Shown: positions 7,636-16,337 of the stretch, in pieces
Layout of the letters: each line of letters opens with the position of its first letter
Numbering within the stretch: the stretch's first letter is position 1
Assembly: GCF_030814995.1 (NCBI RefSeq)
Contig: NZ_JAUSVX010000009.1
Coordinates: 278,023 to 342,022 of the forward strand
Length of the DNA stretch: 64,000 nucleotides
Direction: 5' to 3'
From: Labrys wisconsinensis
GTDB lineage: Bacteria; Pseudomonadota; Alphaproteobacteria; Rhizobiales; Labraceae
Notes under the pieces: generated by a model
What the model was told of the DNA's origin: nothing
Databases searched by the model: none
What the model saw: only the letters and a program-made list of their open reading frames with translations
Translations under genes and position numbers: made by a program

Positions 7636-9690
7636 TCACGGATCGTCGAACGCCCCCGCCGCGGCTGCGCGGATCAGCGCGCGCGAGGGCGGCGCCGCTA
7701 GACCTTGCGAGGAAAGGCGCTCGAGCCCGTCCACGACGTCCCGCAGGCCACGGACGAGCGCGTGGTGCATGAGACCGCCTCGCCATCTCGGAAAGCCGTA
7801 GCCGTGAATCTGCACGAGATCGATGTCGGCGGAGCGCAGCGCGATCTTCTCATCGAGGATGGCAGCTCCCTCGCTCACCATGGGAAGCACGATGGCATCC
7901 GCGATGGAGCGCTCGTCCCAGTGGAGCCGATCCCTCCCGGATGCCTCGTTCGCGATGATCTCCGCCACCCTGTCAGAGGGCGATGGCCTCCGGTCCCCGT
8001 CCGCGTAGTCGTACCACCCTCCCCCCGCCTTCTGGCCCAATCGGCCGGCCGCGCAGAGCCTGTCGGCGATCGGCGCGAAGGGGGCTTCCCCCCGCGCCCG
8101 GGCGGCCTTGCGCTGGAAGGCCGCGATATCGAGGCCGCCGAGATCCTGCGCCTCCAAGGGGCCCATCGGCAGGCCGAAGGCGCGCATCGCCGCATCGACG
8201 GCCGATGGCGTCGCGCCGGCAAGCAGCAGCCGTTCGGCCTGCGCGCGCGTCGCCTTCAGGATGCGGTTGCCGATGAAGCCTTCGCAGATGCCGGCGCGGA
8301 CCGGGATTTTTCCGAGCAGGCGGGCGAGCGCGAAGCCGGTCGCCAGAACCTGCGGCTCCGTCGCGTCCGCCGGCACGATCTCCAGGAGCTTCATCACGTG
8401 GGCAGGGCTGAAGAAATGCAGGCCGAGGAACCGTTCCGGCCGCGCCAGCCCGTCGCCAATCCGGTTCGGATCGAGATAGGACGTGTTGGTGGCGAGCACC
8501 GCATCGGGCCGGCACGCGTCCGAGAGCCTGCCGAACACGGCGCGCTTGACGGCCATATCCTCGAAGACCGCCTCGACGACCAGGTCCGTCTCGGCGAGCC
8601 GGCCGTAATCTTCGCTGCCGACGATCCCGGCCATGCGCTCGGCCGCCATCTCCGCCGTCATGCGACCGCGCTTCACGGAAGCCTCGAAGATCGCGCGGAT
8701 GCCGGCGAGGCCACGCTCGACCGCCTCCGCATCACGCTCGACGAGAACGACCGGCAGGCTGGCATCCCGGAGCGCGGCGGCAATGCCCGCTCCCATCGTG
8801 CCGCCGCCGACGACGGCGGCAGACCGGATGTCGCGCGGCGTCACGCCGGCGAGCTCGGGCGGGCGGGGCGCCGCGCGCTCGGCGAAGAAGACATGGCGAA
8901 GGGCGGCGGCCTGCGCGGAATCGCGGAGCTCGAGAAAGGTCGCGCGCTCATAGGCCATCGCGCCCGCGAAATCCGTCATGCTCGCGTTGCGGAGGGACGC
9001 GAGAGCCCGGAGAGGCGCGAGTTCCTGTCTCGCCCTTGCGGCCACAGCCTGTTCCGCGCGTTCCCAGAAGCCGGCTTCCACCGCCGGCACCGGGCGGCTG
9101 GAGATCGGCTGCGGCGCAGGCTTGTCGGCGATGTCGCGCGCGAGGGCGATCGCGCCCGTGCGCAGGTCGCCGTCGATGACGGCGTCGACAAGGCCGAGCT
9201 CTCGCGCCCTCGCCGCGCCGACGGGGCTGCCGCTCGTCACCAGATCGACGGCGGCTGCGGGGCCGACCAGGCGCGGCAGGCGGACGGTGCCGCCGGCACC
9301 GGGGATGATGCCGAGCTTCACTTCCGGCAGGCCGAGGCTGGCGGAGGCAGCGGCGACGCGATAGGCGCAGCCGAGCGCCACTTCCAGGCCGCCGCCGAGC
9401 GCGCTGCCGTGGATCGCCGCGACCCAGGGCTTTCGCGCCCCCTCGATGCCCGCAACCACGGCCGGCAGATGCGGCGGCTGGGGTGGCCTGCCGAGCTCCC
9501 CGACATCCGCACCGGCCATGAAGGTGCGACCCGCGCAGACGAGAACGACGGCCTTCACGGCATCGTCCGCGTCGAGCTGCCTCACCGCCTCGAGCAGATC
9601 CGCGCGAAGCTGCTGGGAAAGCGCGTTGACCGGCGGATTGTCGATCGAGACGACGGCGACCGATCCCGTCCTCGTGATGGACATCGTCAT
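7636..9690 (-). CDS. Bifunctional enoyl-CoA hydratase / 3-hydroxyacyl-CoA dehydrogenase (FadJ-like)
   Basis: A 684-residue fusion. Residues 1-190 are a crotonase with the oxyanion-hole segments GRTFMAGADV (54-63) and SALGGGLEVALG (96-107) and the LGIIPGAGGT loop (126-135). Residues about 288-470 are the NAD-binding dehydrogenase half with VVGGGTMGAG (293-302). Two dehydrogenase C-terminal domains follow, as in short FadJ or peroxisomal multifunctional enzymes. Its place beside paaG, paaI and paaK, with no separate paaF or paaH, suggests it hydrates 2,3-didehydroadipyl-CoA and oxidises 3-hydroxyadipyl-CoA in the phenylacetate pathway. General beta-oxidation is the alternative. The ATG has a GGAAGG ribosome site. 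Confidence 0.85.
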   Translation of the reverse strand: MTMSITRTGSVAVVSIDNPPVNALSQQLRADLLEAVRQLDADDAVKAVVLVCAGRTFMAGADVGELGRPPQPPHLPAVVAGIEGARKPWVAAIHGSALGGGLEVALGCAYRVAAASASLGLPEVKLGIIPGAGGTVRLPRLVGPAAAVDLVTSGSPVGAARARELGLVDAVIDGDLRTGAIALARDIADKPAPQPISSRPVPAVEAGFWERAEQAVAARARQELAPLRALASLRNASMTDFAGAMAYERATFLELRDSAQAAALRHVFFAERAAPRPPELAGVTPRDIRSAAVVGGGTMGAGIAAALRDASLPVVLVERDAEAVERGLAGIRAIFEASVKRGRMTAEMAAERMAGIVGSEDYGRLAETDLVVEAVFEDMAVKRAVFGRLSDACRPDAVLATNTSYLDPNRIGDGLARPERFLGLHFFSPAHVMKLLEIVPADATEPQVLATGFALARLLGKIPVRAGICEGFIGNRILKATRAQAERLLLAGATPSAVDAAMRAFGLPMGPLEAQDLGGLDIAAFQRKAARARGEAPFAPIADRLCAAGRLGQKAGGGWYDYADGDRRPSPSDRVAEIIANEASGRDRLHWDERSIADAIVLPMVSEGAAILDEKIALRSADIDLVQIHGYGFPRWRGGLMHHALVRGLRDVVDGLERLSSQGLAAPPSRALIRAAAAGAFDDP

Positions 9691-9958
9691 GGTCTGGCCT
9701 TCCCGGCGAGGAGATCGGCTTCGACCCAGAGACTGCGCCGCCGAAGCCGGAGATCCGCGGGGGCGATGGTCGAGGACGGAAACCGCCGCGCGGCAGCCGC
9801 TGCTGTCGCGGCTCGGTGCATCCGGGCATCTCGGCCGGGACGAGCACGATCCATGCGCCGGACCTCTCATGCGTTCAGGGGGCGACGCCATATCGCCGTG
9901 CGAAGCGATTGGCGACGAAGGCGGCACGGCTGGCCGCCGACTTCGATCCAAAACATAA

Positions 9959-9978
9959 TTGACCGGCCGGCCGGTTTA
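9959..9978. promoter_or_regulatory. Putative PaaR operator, paaG side
   Basis: The element TTGACCGGCCGGCCGGTTTA contains a 14-bp perfect palindrome (9962-9975). It matches the element at 20279-20298 (pattern TTRACCGRCCGRCCRGTY). It lies 43 bp before the paaG start and in the divergent gap to the hydratase/dehydrogenase gene. It is the best candidate site for the TetR-type regulator encoded at 12702-13298. Confidence 0.6.
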
Positions 9979-10021
9979 TGCAACGGATTTCTCCGTCGAT
10001 GCCCGCGACCCCGGAGGAAGC

Positions 10022-10810
10022 GTGTCCCAGACCGATACCGTCATCGCCGAAGCCACCGATGGCGTCCTGCGCCTGACGCTCAACCGCCCCGACAAGCTCA
10101 ACGCCTTCAACGAAGGGATGCATCTCGCCCTCCGGGCCGGCTTCGAGCGTGCACGTGAGGACACCGATCTTCGTGCGGTGCTGCTGACCGGTGCCGGCCG
10201 CGGCTTCTGCGCGGGCCAGGACCTCGGCGACCGCGATCCCCGCAAGGGCACGCCGGATCTCGGCCACACGATCGAGACCTTCTACAATCCGCTGCTGCGC
10301 CTCATCCGCAGCCTCGAAAAGCCCGTGGTCTGCGCCGTCAACGGCGTGGCGGCCGGCGCGGGGGCCAACCTCGCCTTCGCCTGCGACATCACCCTCGCCG
10401 CCCGCTCCGCCCGCTTCATCCAGTCCTTCGCCAGGATCGGGCTCGTGCCCGATTCCGGCGGCACCTGGAGCCTGCCCCGCCTCATCGGCGAGGCCCGCGC
10501 CAAGGCCCTGGCATTGACGGCGCAATCCCTCGACGCGGAAACCGCCGCCGACTGGGGCTTGATCTGGCGCGCGGTCGACGACGACACGCTGATGGACGAG
10601 GCCGCTGCCCTTGCGACCCGGCTCGCCGCCGGCCCCACCAAGGGCTATGGCCTGACGAAGCGGGCCATCCAGGCGGCGGCCGCCAACTCGTTCGACCGGC
10701 AGCTCGATCTCGAACGCGACCTGCAGCGGGAGGCCGGCCGCAGCGCCGATTATGCCGAAGGCGTCACCGCCTTCATCGAGAAGCGCGAGCCGGCGTTCAA
10801 AGGCCGATGA
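10022..10810 (+). CDS. paaG: 1,2-epoxyphenylacetyl-CoA isomerase
   Basis: A crotonase-fold protein of 262 residues that turns the ring epoxide of phenylacetyl-CoA into the seven-membered oxepin-CoA. GRGFCAGQDLGDRD (60-73) is the PaaG-type version of the oxyanion-hole loop. LVPDSGGTW (141-149) carries an acidic residue at the place of the proposed catalytic Asp. The GTG start at 10022 has an ideal ribosome site (GGAGGAAGC directly before it). It is the first gene of a + strand set paaG-paaI-paaK-tetR and overlaps paaI by four bases (ATGA). Confidence 0.92.
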   Translation: MSQTDTVIAEATDGVLRLTLNRPDKLNAFNEGMHLALRAGFERAREDTDLRAVLLTGAGRGFCAGQDLGDRDPRKGTPDLGHTIETFYNPLLRLIRSLEKPVVCAVNGVAAGAGANLAFACDITLAARSARFIQSFARIGLVPDSGGTWSLPRLIGEARAKALALTAQSLDAETAADWGLIWRAVDDDTLMDEAAALATRLAAGPTKGYGLTKRAIQAAAANSFDRQLDLERDLQREAGRSADYAEGVTAFIEKREPAFKGR

Positions 10811-11244
10811 GCGCCGATCTCTCACCGCAAGCGCTCGCGGAGGCCTGTGCCCGCTCGATGTGGGCCGAGGACAACGCGTCCCAGTCGCTGAACATGGCGC
10901 TTCGATCCGTCGGGCCGGGCACGGCGACGGTGACGATGACCGTCACGGCGGGCATGCTGAACGGTCATCGGACGTGCCATGGCGGCTACATCTTCTCGGT
11001 CGCGGACTCCGCCTTCGCATTTGCCTGCAACAGCTACGATCAGCGGACGGTGGCCCAGCATTGCTCCGTCTCGTTCATCGCCCCCGCATTCGAAGGCGAC
11101 GTGCTGACCGCGACGGCACGGGAAGTGTCGCGCCGCGGTCGGGGAGGCATCTACGACGTCAACATCGTCAACCAGAACGGCGAGCACATCGCGGAATTTC
11201 GCGGCCACTCGCGCACCGTCAAGGGACGCCACCTGCCGGATTAG
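10807..11244 (+). CDS. paaI: Hydroxyphenylacetyl-CoA thioesterase
   Basis: A 145-residue hotdog-fold thioesterase. HRTCHGGYIFSVADSAFAFA (54-73) holds the conserved His-Gly-Gly and the catalytic Asp67 of PaaI proteins. The enzyme rescues CoA by hydrolysing dead-end ring-hydroxylated phenylacetyl-CoA esters. It overlaps the paaG stop codon, so translation is probably coupled. Confidence 0.9.
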   Translation: MSADLSPQALAEACARSMWAEDNASQSLNMALRSVGPGTATVTMTVTAGMLNGHRTCHGGYIFSVADSAFAFACNSYDQRTVAQHCSVSFIAPAFEGDVLTATAREVSRRGRGGIYDVNIVNQNGEHIAEFRGHSRTVKGRHLPD

Positions 11245-11285
11245 GCCGGACGCCCGCGCGCCGAATCCCACCGGAGGAGACATTC

Positions 11286-12596
11286 ATGGAAGACCTGTCC
11301 CCGCGCCCGGGCGATCTGGAGACGATCGAGACGGCATCGCGCGACGAGATATCGGCAGTCCAGCTCAAACGCATGCAGTGGTCGCTGACCCACGCCTATG
11401 AGAACTCGCCGTTCTACCGACGGCATTTCGACGAGGCGGGCTCGCACCCATCCGACCTGAGGAGCCTTTCCGACCTCGCCAAATTCCCCTTCACCACCAA
11501 GAAGGACCTGCGCGACACCTATCCCTTCGGCATGTTCGCCGTGCCGCGCGAGAAGCTGGCCCGGATCCACGCCTCGTCGGGCACCACCGGCAAGCCGACG
11601 GTCGTCGGCTACACCCGGGAGGACGTCGACACCTGGGCGAGCGTCGTCGCCCGCTCGATCCGCGCCTCGGGCGGCCGCGCGGGCGATATCGTGCATGTCG
11701 CCTATGGCTACGGCCTCTTCACCGGCGGCCTCGGCGCGCACTATGGCGCCGAGAAGCTCGGCTGCACGGTCGTGCCGATCTCCGGCGGCATGACGGAACG
11801 CCAGGTCGCGCTGATGCAGGATTTCAAGCCGCGCATCATCATGGTCACGCCCTCCTACATGCTGTCGATCCTCGACGAGTTCCGCCGCCAGGGCGTCGAT
11901 CCCAGCGAAAGCTCGCTCGCCGTCGGCATCTTCGGCGCAGAGCCGTGGACGAACGCCATGCGCCAGGAGATCGAGCACGCGTTCGACATGCATGCCGTCG
12001 ACATCTACGGCTTGTCGGAGGTCATGGGGCCGGGCGTCGCCAGCGAATGCGTCGAGACCAAGGACGGCCTGCACGTCTGGGAGGATCATTTCTACCCCGA
12101 GATCGTCAGCCCGGAAACCGGCGAGGTCCTTCCCGACGGCGAGATCGGCGAGCTGGTCTTCACGACCCTGACCAAGCAGGGCCTGCCGATCATCCGTTAC
12201 CGCACGCGCGACCTGACACGGCTTCTGCCGGGGACCGCGCGCTCCATGCGGCGCATGGAGAAGATCACCGGCCGCTCCGACGACATGATGATCCTGCGCG
12301 GCGTCAATGTCTTCCCGACCCAGATCGAGGAGCAGATCCTGAAGTGCCGGGGACTCGCGCCGCATTTCCAGATCGAGCTGACGCGCTCGGGCCGCATGGA
12401 CGACATGACGGTGCATGTCGAATGCACGCTCAATTCGACCGACCAGGGGTCCCGATCCGGATCCGCCAAGGAGCTCGCCCATCACATCAAGAGCATCGTC
12501 GGCGTCTCGACGAAGATCGTCGTGCACAATCCCGGCGGCGTTGCGCGCTCGGAAGGGAAGGCCAAACGCGTGGTCGACAACCGCCCGAAGGAATGA
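11286..12596 (+). CDS. paaK: Phenylacetate-CoA ligase
   Basis: A 436-residue adenylate-forming enzyme that makes phenylacetyl-CoA from phenylacetate, CoA and ATP, the entry step of the pathway. The ATP loop SSGTTGKPT is at 97-105. IFGAEPWT, DIYGLSEVMGPGVA and the C-terminal hinge GRSDDMMILRGVNVFPTQIE are diagnostic of PaaK. The length matches the family. GGAGGAGAC stands before the ATG. It lies 41 bp after paaI in the same operon. Confidence 0.95.
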   Translation: MEDLSPRPGDLETIETASRDEISAVQLKRMQWSLTHAYENSPFYRRHFDEAGSHPSDLRSLSDLAKFPFTTKKDLRDTYPFGMFAVPREKLARIHASSGTTGKPTVVGYTREDVDTWASVVARSIRASGGRAGDIVHVAYGYGLFTGGLGAHYGAEKLGCTVVPISGGMTERQVALMQDFKPRIIMVTPSYMLSILDEFRRQGVDPSESSLAVGIFGAEPWTNAMRQEIEHAFDMHAVDIYGLSEVMGPGVASECVETKDGLHVWEDHFYPEIVSPETGEVLPDGEIGELVFTTLTKQGLPIIRYRTRDLTRLLPGTARSMRRMEKITGRSDDMMILRGVNVFPTQIEEQILKCRGLAPHFQIELTRSGRMDDMTVHVECTLNSTDQGSRSGSAKELAHHIKSIVGVSTKIVVHNPGGVARSEGKAKRVVDNRPKE

Positions 12597-12701
12597 GTAG
12601 ACAGGATAGTGGGCCGGCTCTCCATCGAACCGGCCGTATACTTTCGCAACATTGGCCACCGACCGGACCTGTCGCGCTGGCAATGGGCAGAGCAGGACGC
12701 C

Positions 12702-13298
12702 ATGGCAAGGACCCGCGCAGTCGATTTCGAAGAGAAACAACGCGGCATTCTGGCGAATGCTGCGGCTGTGTTTGCCGAAATGGGCATGGAGAAGGCATCG
12801 ATGTCGATGATCGCCTCCCGGAGCAATGTGTCGAAGGCCCTTCTCTACCATTACTACCCGAGCAAGGATGCGCTCATCTTCGATATCGTGCGCACGCACC
12901 TGACCGAGCTCGACACCGCAATCGCCGCGGCCGACGAGACCGAGGCTGCCCCGCAGGAGCGGCTGCGCCGTCTCGTCCGCGCGATCCTGGAGAGCTATCG
13001 GGGAGCCGACAACGAGCACAAGGTGCAGCTCAACGGCACGAGCGCCCTTTCCGCAGAGCAGCTGTCGGAGCTGAAGACGATCGAGCGGCGGATCGTGAAG
13101 CGCTTTTCCCGCGTCATCATCGAGGTCAACCCTCGGCTGAACGACGAGCGGCCACTGCTGACGCCGGTCACGATGTCGCTCTTCGGCATGATGAACTGGG
13201 TCTACATGTGGTTTCGGGCCGACGGGCCGATCTCGCGCGACGAATATGCCGACATCGCCACGACCCTGCTCCTCGAAGGCGTCAAGGCCGTCCGGTGA
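12702..13298 (+). CDS. paaR: TetR-family regulator, PaaR-like
   Basis: A 198-residue TetR protein. The HTH spans about residues 10-55 (ILANAAAVFAEMGMEKASMS followed by SNVSKALLYHYYPSKDAL). It closes the paaG-I-K set. PaaR-type TetR regulators repress paa genes and are relieved by phenylacetyl-CoA. The 20-bp elements at 9959 and 20279 are the likely targets. ATG 12702 is chosen because it places the HTH near the N-terminus; the frame is open 31 codons upstream. Confidence 0.8.
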   Translation: MARTRAVDFEEKQRGILANAAAVFAEMGMEKASMSMIASRSNVSKALLYHYYPSKDALIFDIVRTHLTELDTAIAAADETEAAPQERLRRLVRAILESYRGADNEHKVQLNGTSALSAEQLSELKTIERRIVKRFSRVIIEVNPRLNDERPLLTPVTMSLFGMMNWVYMWFRADGPISRDEYADIATTLLLEGVKAVR

Positions 13299-13346
13299 GC
13301 CTCGCCCTTGCGGAATGAGGGGCCGGCCGAATGCCCTCGCCGCGCC

Positions 13347-15428
13347 TCACGCCGCGGGCGGGGCAGCGGCTCGATCCCTGGCCTTGGCCACGATGGTGAG
13401 GACGTCATAGCGCGCGACCGTCTCGCCGTCTTGGTTGGTCACCTCGCAATCCCAGCGCACCTCGCCATGCTCAGCCTTGGCCCACGGATTGATCTCCTTG
13501 CAGGTGAGCTGCACCTGCAGCGCATCGCCGGGATTGACCGGCTTGAGGAACCGCAGATTGTCGATCCCGTAATTGGCGAGGACCGGGCCCGGCGCCGGAT
13601 CGACGAAAAGGCCCGCGGCGAAGGAGACGATGAGATAGCCGTGGGCAACACGCCCCTCGAAGAACGGGTTCGCCTTGGCCGCCGCCTCGTCCATATGCGC
13701 ATAGAAGGTATCGCCGGTGAAACGCGCGAAATGGTCGATGTCCTCGAGCGTCACCACGCGCCTTGCGGTCGTGAGCTGGTCGCCGATTCTGAGCTCGGCG
13801 AGCGACTTGCGGAACGGATGCTCGCCCCCTTCCCGCGCTTCCGCGCCCTGCAGCCAGCGGCCGGTGACGGCGCAGAGCAGCGTCGGCGCCCCTTGCACGG
13901 CGGTGCGCTGCATATAGTGCTTCACGCCGCGCAGGCCGCCCAGCTCCTCGCCGCCACCGGCGCGGCCGGGGCCGCCGTGCACCAGGCCCGGAAGAGGCGA
14001 CCCGTGGCCGGTCGAGCTCTTCGCGCTGACGCGATTGCCGATCATCACCCGGCCGTGGAACGGCGCCAGGCCCAGCACCACCTCCTCGGCGAAGGCCGGG
14101 TCGTTGGTGAAGACGGAGGCGACGAGGCTGCCCTTGCCGCGCCGCGCCAGATCGACGGCCTCTTCCAGGCTGTCGTAGGGCATGACGGTGCTCACCGGGC
14201 CGAAGGCCTCGACATCGTGCACGGCGCGCGCCGAAGCCGGCTTGTCACAGTAGAGCAGCACGGGATCGAGGAAGGCGCCGGCGCCGGCGTCGCCGGATAT
14301 GACGCTGGGATTGTCGGGATCGCCTGCGACGATCTCGGCATCGGCGGCAAGGCTGCGGATGCCGGCGCGCACGTCCTCGCGCTGGGCCAGGCTGGCGAGC
14401 GGGCCCATGCGGACCGCCTCGTCCGCCGGATTGCCGACCGGGGTCTTGCCGAGGCGCTCGCGCAGGGCCTCGATCAGGGCCTGGATATAAGCGCGCGGCG
14501 CGATGACCCGGCGGATCGCAGTGCATCTCTGGCCGGCCTTGACGGTCATCTCACGGGCGACCTCCCTGACGAAGAGGTCGAACTCCTGGGTGCCGGGCCC
14601 GGCGTCGAGGCCGAGCACCGCGGCGTTCAGGCTGTCGGCCTCCATGGTGAAGCGCACGGAATTTTCGACGATCGCCCGATGGATCTTGAGGCGCCGGCCG
14701 GTCGCCGCCGAGCCGGTGAAGGTCACGACGTCCTGGCCTTCCACGTGATCGAGCAGGTCGCCGACCGAGCCGCAGATCAGTTGCAGGGCTCCGTCCGGCA
14801 GCAGCTTGGTCTCGACGATGTGGCGAACCATCAGTTCGGCGAGATAGGCCGTCTGGCTCGCCGGCTTGACGATCGCCGGGACACCGGCGAGCCATGTCGG
14901 CGCCAGCTTCTCCAGCATGCCCCAGCAGGGGAAGTTGAAGGCGTTGATGTGGACGGCGACGCCCTGCAGCGGGGTCAGGACGTGCTGCGCGGAGAAGCTG
15001 CCGTCCTTTGAAAGCGCCTCGACGTCGCCGTCGAGCAGGAGACGGGCGTTCGGCAATTCGCGCCGGCCCCTGGAGGCGTAGGAGAGCAGCGTGCCGATAC
15101 CGCCTTCGATGTCGATCCAGCTGTCCGCCCGCGTCGCGCCGGTCGCCGTCGACAGCGCGTAGAGCTCTTCCTTGCGCTCCAGAAGCGCCTGGCCGAGCGC
15201 CTTCAGCATGGCGGCTCGCTCGTGGAAGGACATGCGGCGCAAGGCGGCGCCCCCCTTGGCGCGACCATGGGCGAGCGCCGCCTTGAAATCGAGTCCGCCG
15301 GAATCGATGAAGGCGACGGCTGCGCCGGTCGAGGCGTCGAGCAGGGGCACGCCGTCGCCGGCGCCGGACGCCCACGTGCCGCAGACATAGCTTTCGAGCC
15401 GACGCGGTTGCCTTGCCTGGGGTGTCAT
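13347..15428 (-). CDS. paaZ: Bifunctional oxepin-CoA hydrolase / semialdehyde dehydrogenase
   Basis: A 693-residue fusion that hydrolyses the oxepin ring and oxidises the resulting aldehyde to 3-oxo-5,6-didehydrosuberyl-CoA. Residues 1-520 are an aldehyde dehydrogenase with Glu263 (TMEADSLNA) and nucleophile Cys302 (KAGQRCTAI). The C-terminal MaoC-type hydratase (about 545-690) has the D-x4-H pair Asp573/His578 in GDTFYAHMDE. Both active sites look intact, so the enzyme should carry out ring opening and oxidation in one polypeptide. It is the last gene of the leftward paa operon. Confidence 0.95.
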   Translation of the reverse strand: MTPQARQPRRLESYVCGTWASGAGDGVPLLDASTGAAVAFIDSGGLDFKAALAHGRAKGGAALRRMSFHERAAMLKALGQALLERKEELYALSTATGATRADSWIDIEGGIGTLLSYASRGRRELPNARLLLDGDVEALSKDGSFSAQHVLTPLQGVAVHINAFNFPCWGMLEKLAPTWLAGVPAIVKPASQTAYLAELMVRHIVETKLLPDGALQLICGSVGDLLDHVEGQDVVTFTGSAATGRRLKIHRAIVENSVRFTMEADSLNAAVLGLDAGPGTQEFDLFVREVAREMTVKAGQRCTAIRRVIAPRAYIQALIEALRERLGKTPVGNPADEAVRMGPLASLAQREDVRAGIRSLAADAEIVAGDPDNPSVISGDAGAGAFLDPVLLYCDKPASARAVHDVEAFGPVSTVMPYDSLEEAVDLARRGKGSLVASVFTNDPAFAEEVVLGLAPFHGRVMIGNRVSAKSSTGHGSPLPGLVHGGPGRAGGGEELGGLRGVKHYMQRTAVQGAPTLLCAVTGRWLQGAEAREGGEHPFRKSLAELRIGDQLTTARRVVTLEDIDHFARFTGDTFYAHMDEAAAKANPFFEGRVAHGYLIVSFAAGLFVDPAPGPVLANYGIDNLRFLKPVNPGDALQVQLTCKEINPWAKAEHGEVRWDCEVTNQDGETVARYDVLTIVAKARDRAAAPPAA

Positions 15429-15452
15429 GGTCTCGTCCGCCTCCTAAAGCGT

Positions 15453-15545
15453 TTTGCGATTTGGCGGAATCGCCAAGGATCGCAAAGACGCGTCGAAACA
15501 AGGAGCTGGAGCAAAGCGGCGTTTCCGCCCAAACGCGCTTTGCTC
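15453..15545. repeat. Double-hairpin intergenic repeat in the paa operon
   Basis: Two strong hairpins lie back to back. The first is TTTGCGATTTGGCG, a GAAT loop, and CGCCAA-gg-ATCGCAAA (15453-15486). The second has arms GAGCAAAGCG (15509-15518) and CGCTTTGCTC (15536-15545), with further pairing inside. The right arm reaches the stop codon of the upstream PaaA-like gene. This looks like a REP-type element. It may also attenuate or protect the mRNA between the epoxidase genes and paaZ. Confidence 0.6.
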
Positions 15546-16300
15546 TAGTTCAGTCCCAACCCGATCAGCTGCGCATCCGCCACCGCCTGCCATTTGGCGA
15601 GCAGCGTCTCGTTCGATGCGTGTCGCAGCCCGAAACGCGCCTGCGCCTCGAAGCGGGGGGAGTTGGAATGCCCGAAGGTCGCGGCGACGCGGGGATGCCA
15701 ATAGGCGATCGAGCTTCTCGCCTTCGCCGTGCCGCCGCCGTCGCCGGTGACGCGAACCAGGCCGGCGACGCCGAACTCGGCATGCCGCGTCTCGCGCGGC
15801 AGGATGGCGCGGAAGACCTCCGCCAGCGGCTGGTAGGAGACGCGGGACAATTCGTCCAGCTGTATGACGGTCGCAAGCCCCATCAGCACGTTCATCACCA
15901 CGGCATCGACCCAGCCCTCGAGCGGATAGTGGAAGACGGAAAGGCGCATGTCGCCGCCCTGGCGCCTCGCCCCGATCTCGGCGTCGCGGGCGAGCCTCGC
16001 GGCCCAGGGATGGTGCACGGCATAGCGGCCGGCATCGGCGCCGAAGGTCTCCATGATCTTCAGGACGCGCCCGGCATGGTCCGCCTTCTCCAGCACGATG
16101 CGGGCCGCCGTGATGCGCTCCTGGATGCCCGGCGCGTCGTTGATCGTGCCGGCAAAGCCGGCCGACCCGGCAAGCTCGCTGTCGACGAAGCTCGCCATCA
16201 GGCGAAGCAGCTCTCCCCGGTAGCGCGGCGGCACGTTCGCCGGCGACGAGAGAATGCCGCCTTGCGCGACATAGTCCTCGATGGTCATCGTATCGGACAT
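15545..16300 (-). CDS. Extra PaaA/PaaC-family ferritin-like protein
   Basis: A 251-residue helical protein of the phenylacetic-acid-catabolic family (PF05138 type). FVDSELAG resembles HSEIVG of PaaA, and RETRHAEFG (about 192-200) keeps one ExxH iron motif. At the other iron motif PaaA has DEAGH but this protein reads EKADH, so the usual ligand glutamate is not in register. It is neither the canonical PaaA nor PaaC, both of which are present upstream. It may be a regulatory or structural paralogue of the epoxidase, or a second di-iron enzyme. It sits between paaE and paaZ in the operon. ATG 16300 follows AGGGGA. Confidence 0.7.
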   Translation of the reverse strand: MSDTMTIEDYVAQGGILSSPANVPPRYRGELLRLMASFVDSELAGSAGFAGTINDAPGIQERITAARIVLEKADHAGRVLKIMETFGADAGRYAVHHPWAARLARDAEIGARRQGGDMRLSVFHYPLEGWVDAVVMNVLMGLATVIQLDELSRVSYQPLAEVFRAILPRETRHAEFGVAGLVRVTGDGGGTAKARSSIAYWHPRVAATFGHSNSPRFEAQARFGLRHASNETLLAKWQAVADAQLIGLGLN

Positions 16301-16337
16301 CACGTCCCCTTTCGGCTCGACCGGATGCCGCCGGACT

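Noticed and set aside
9691..10021. Small genes in the gap between the fused enzyme and paaG
   Set aside because: No frame with a ribosome site or recognisable protein; the gap is best explained as a divergent promoter with an operator.
7705..10158. An 817-codon + strand frame opposite the hydratase/dehydrogenase gene
   Set aside because: The opposite strand has crotonase and dehydrogenase motifs throughout; this frame has none.
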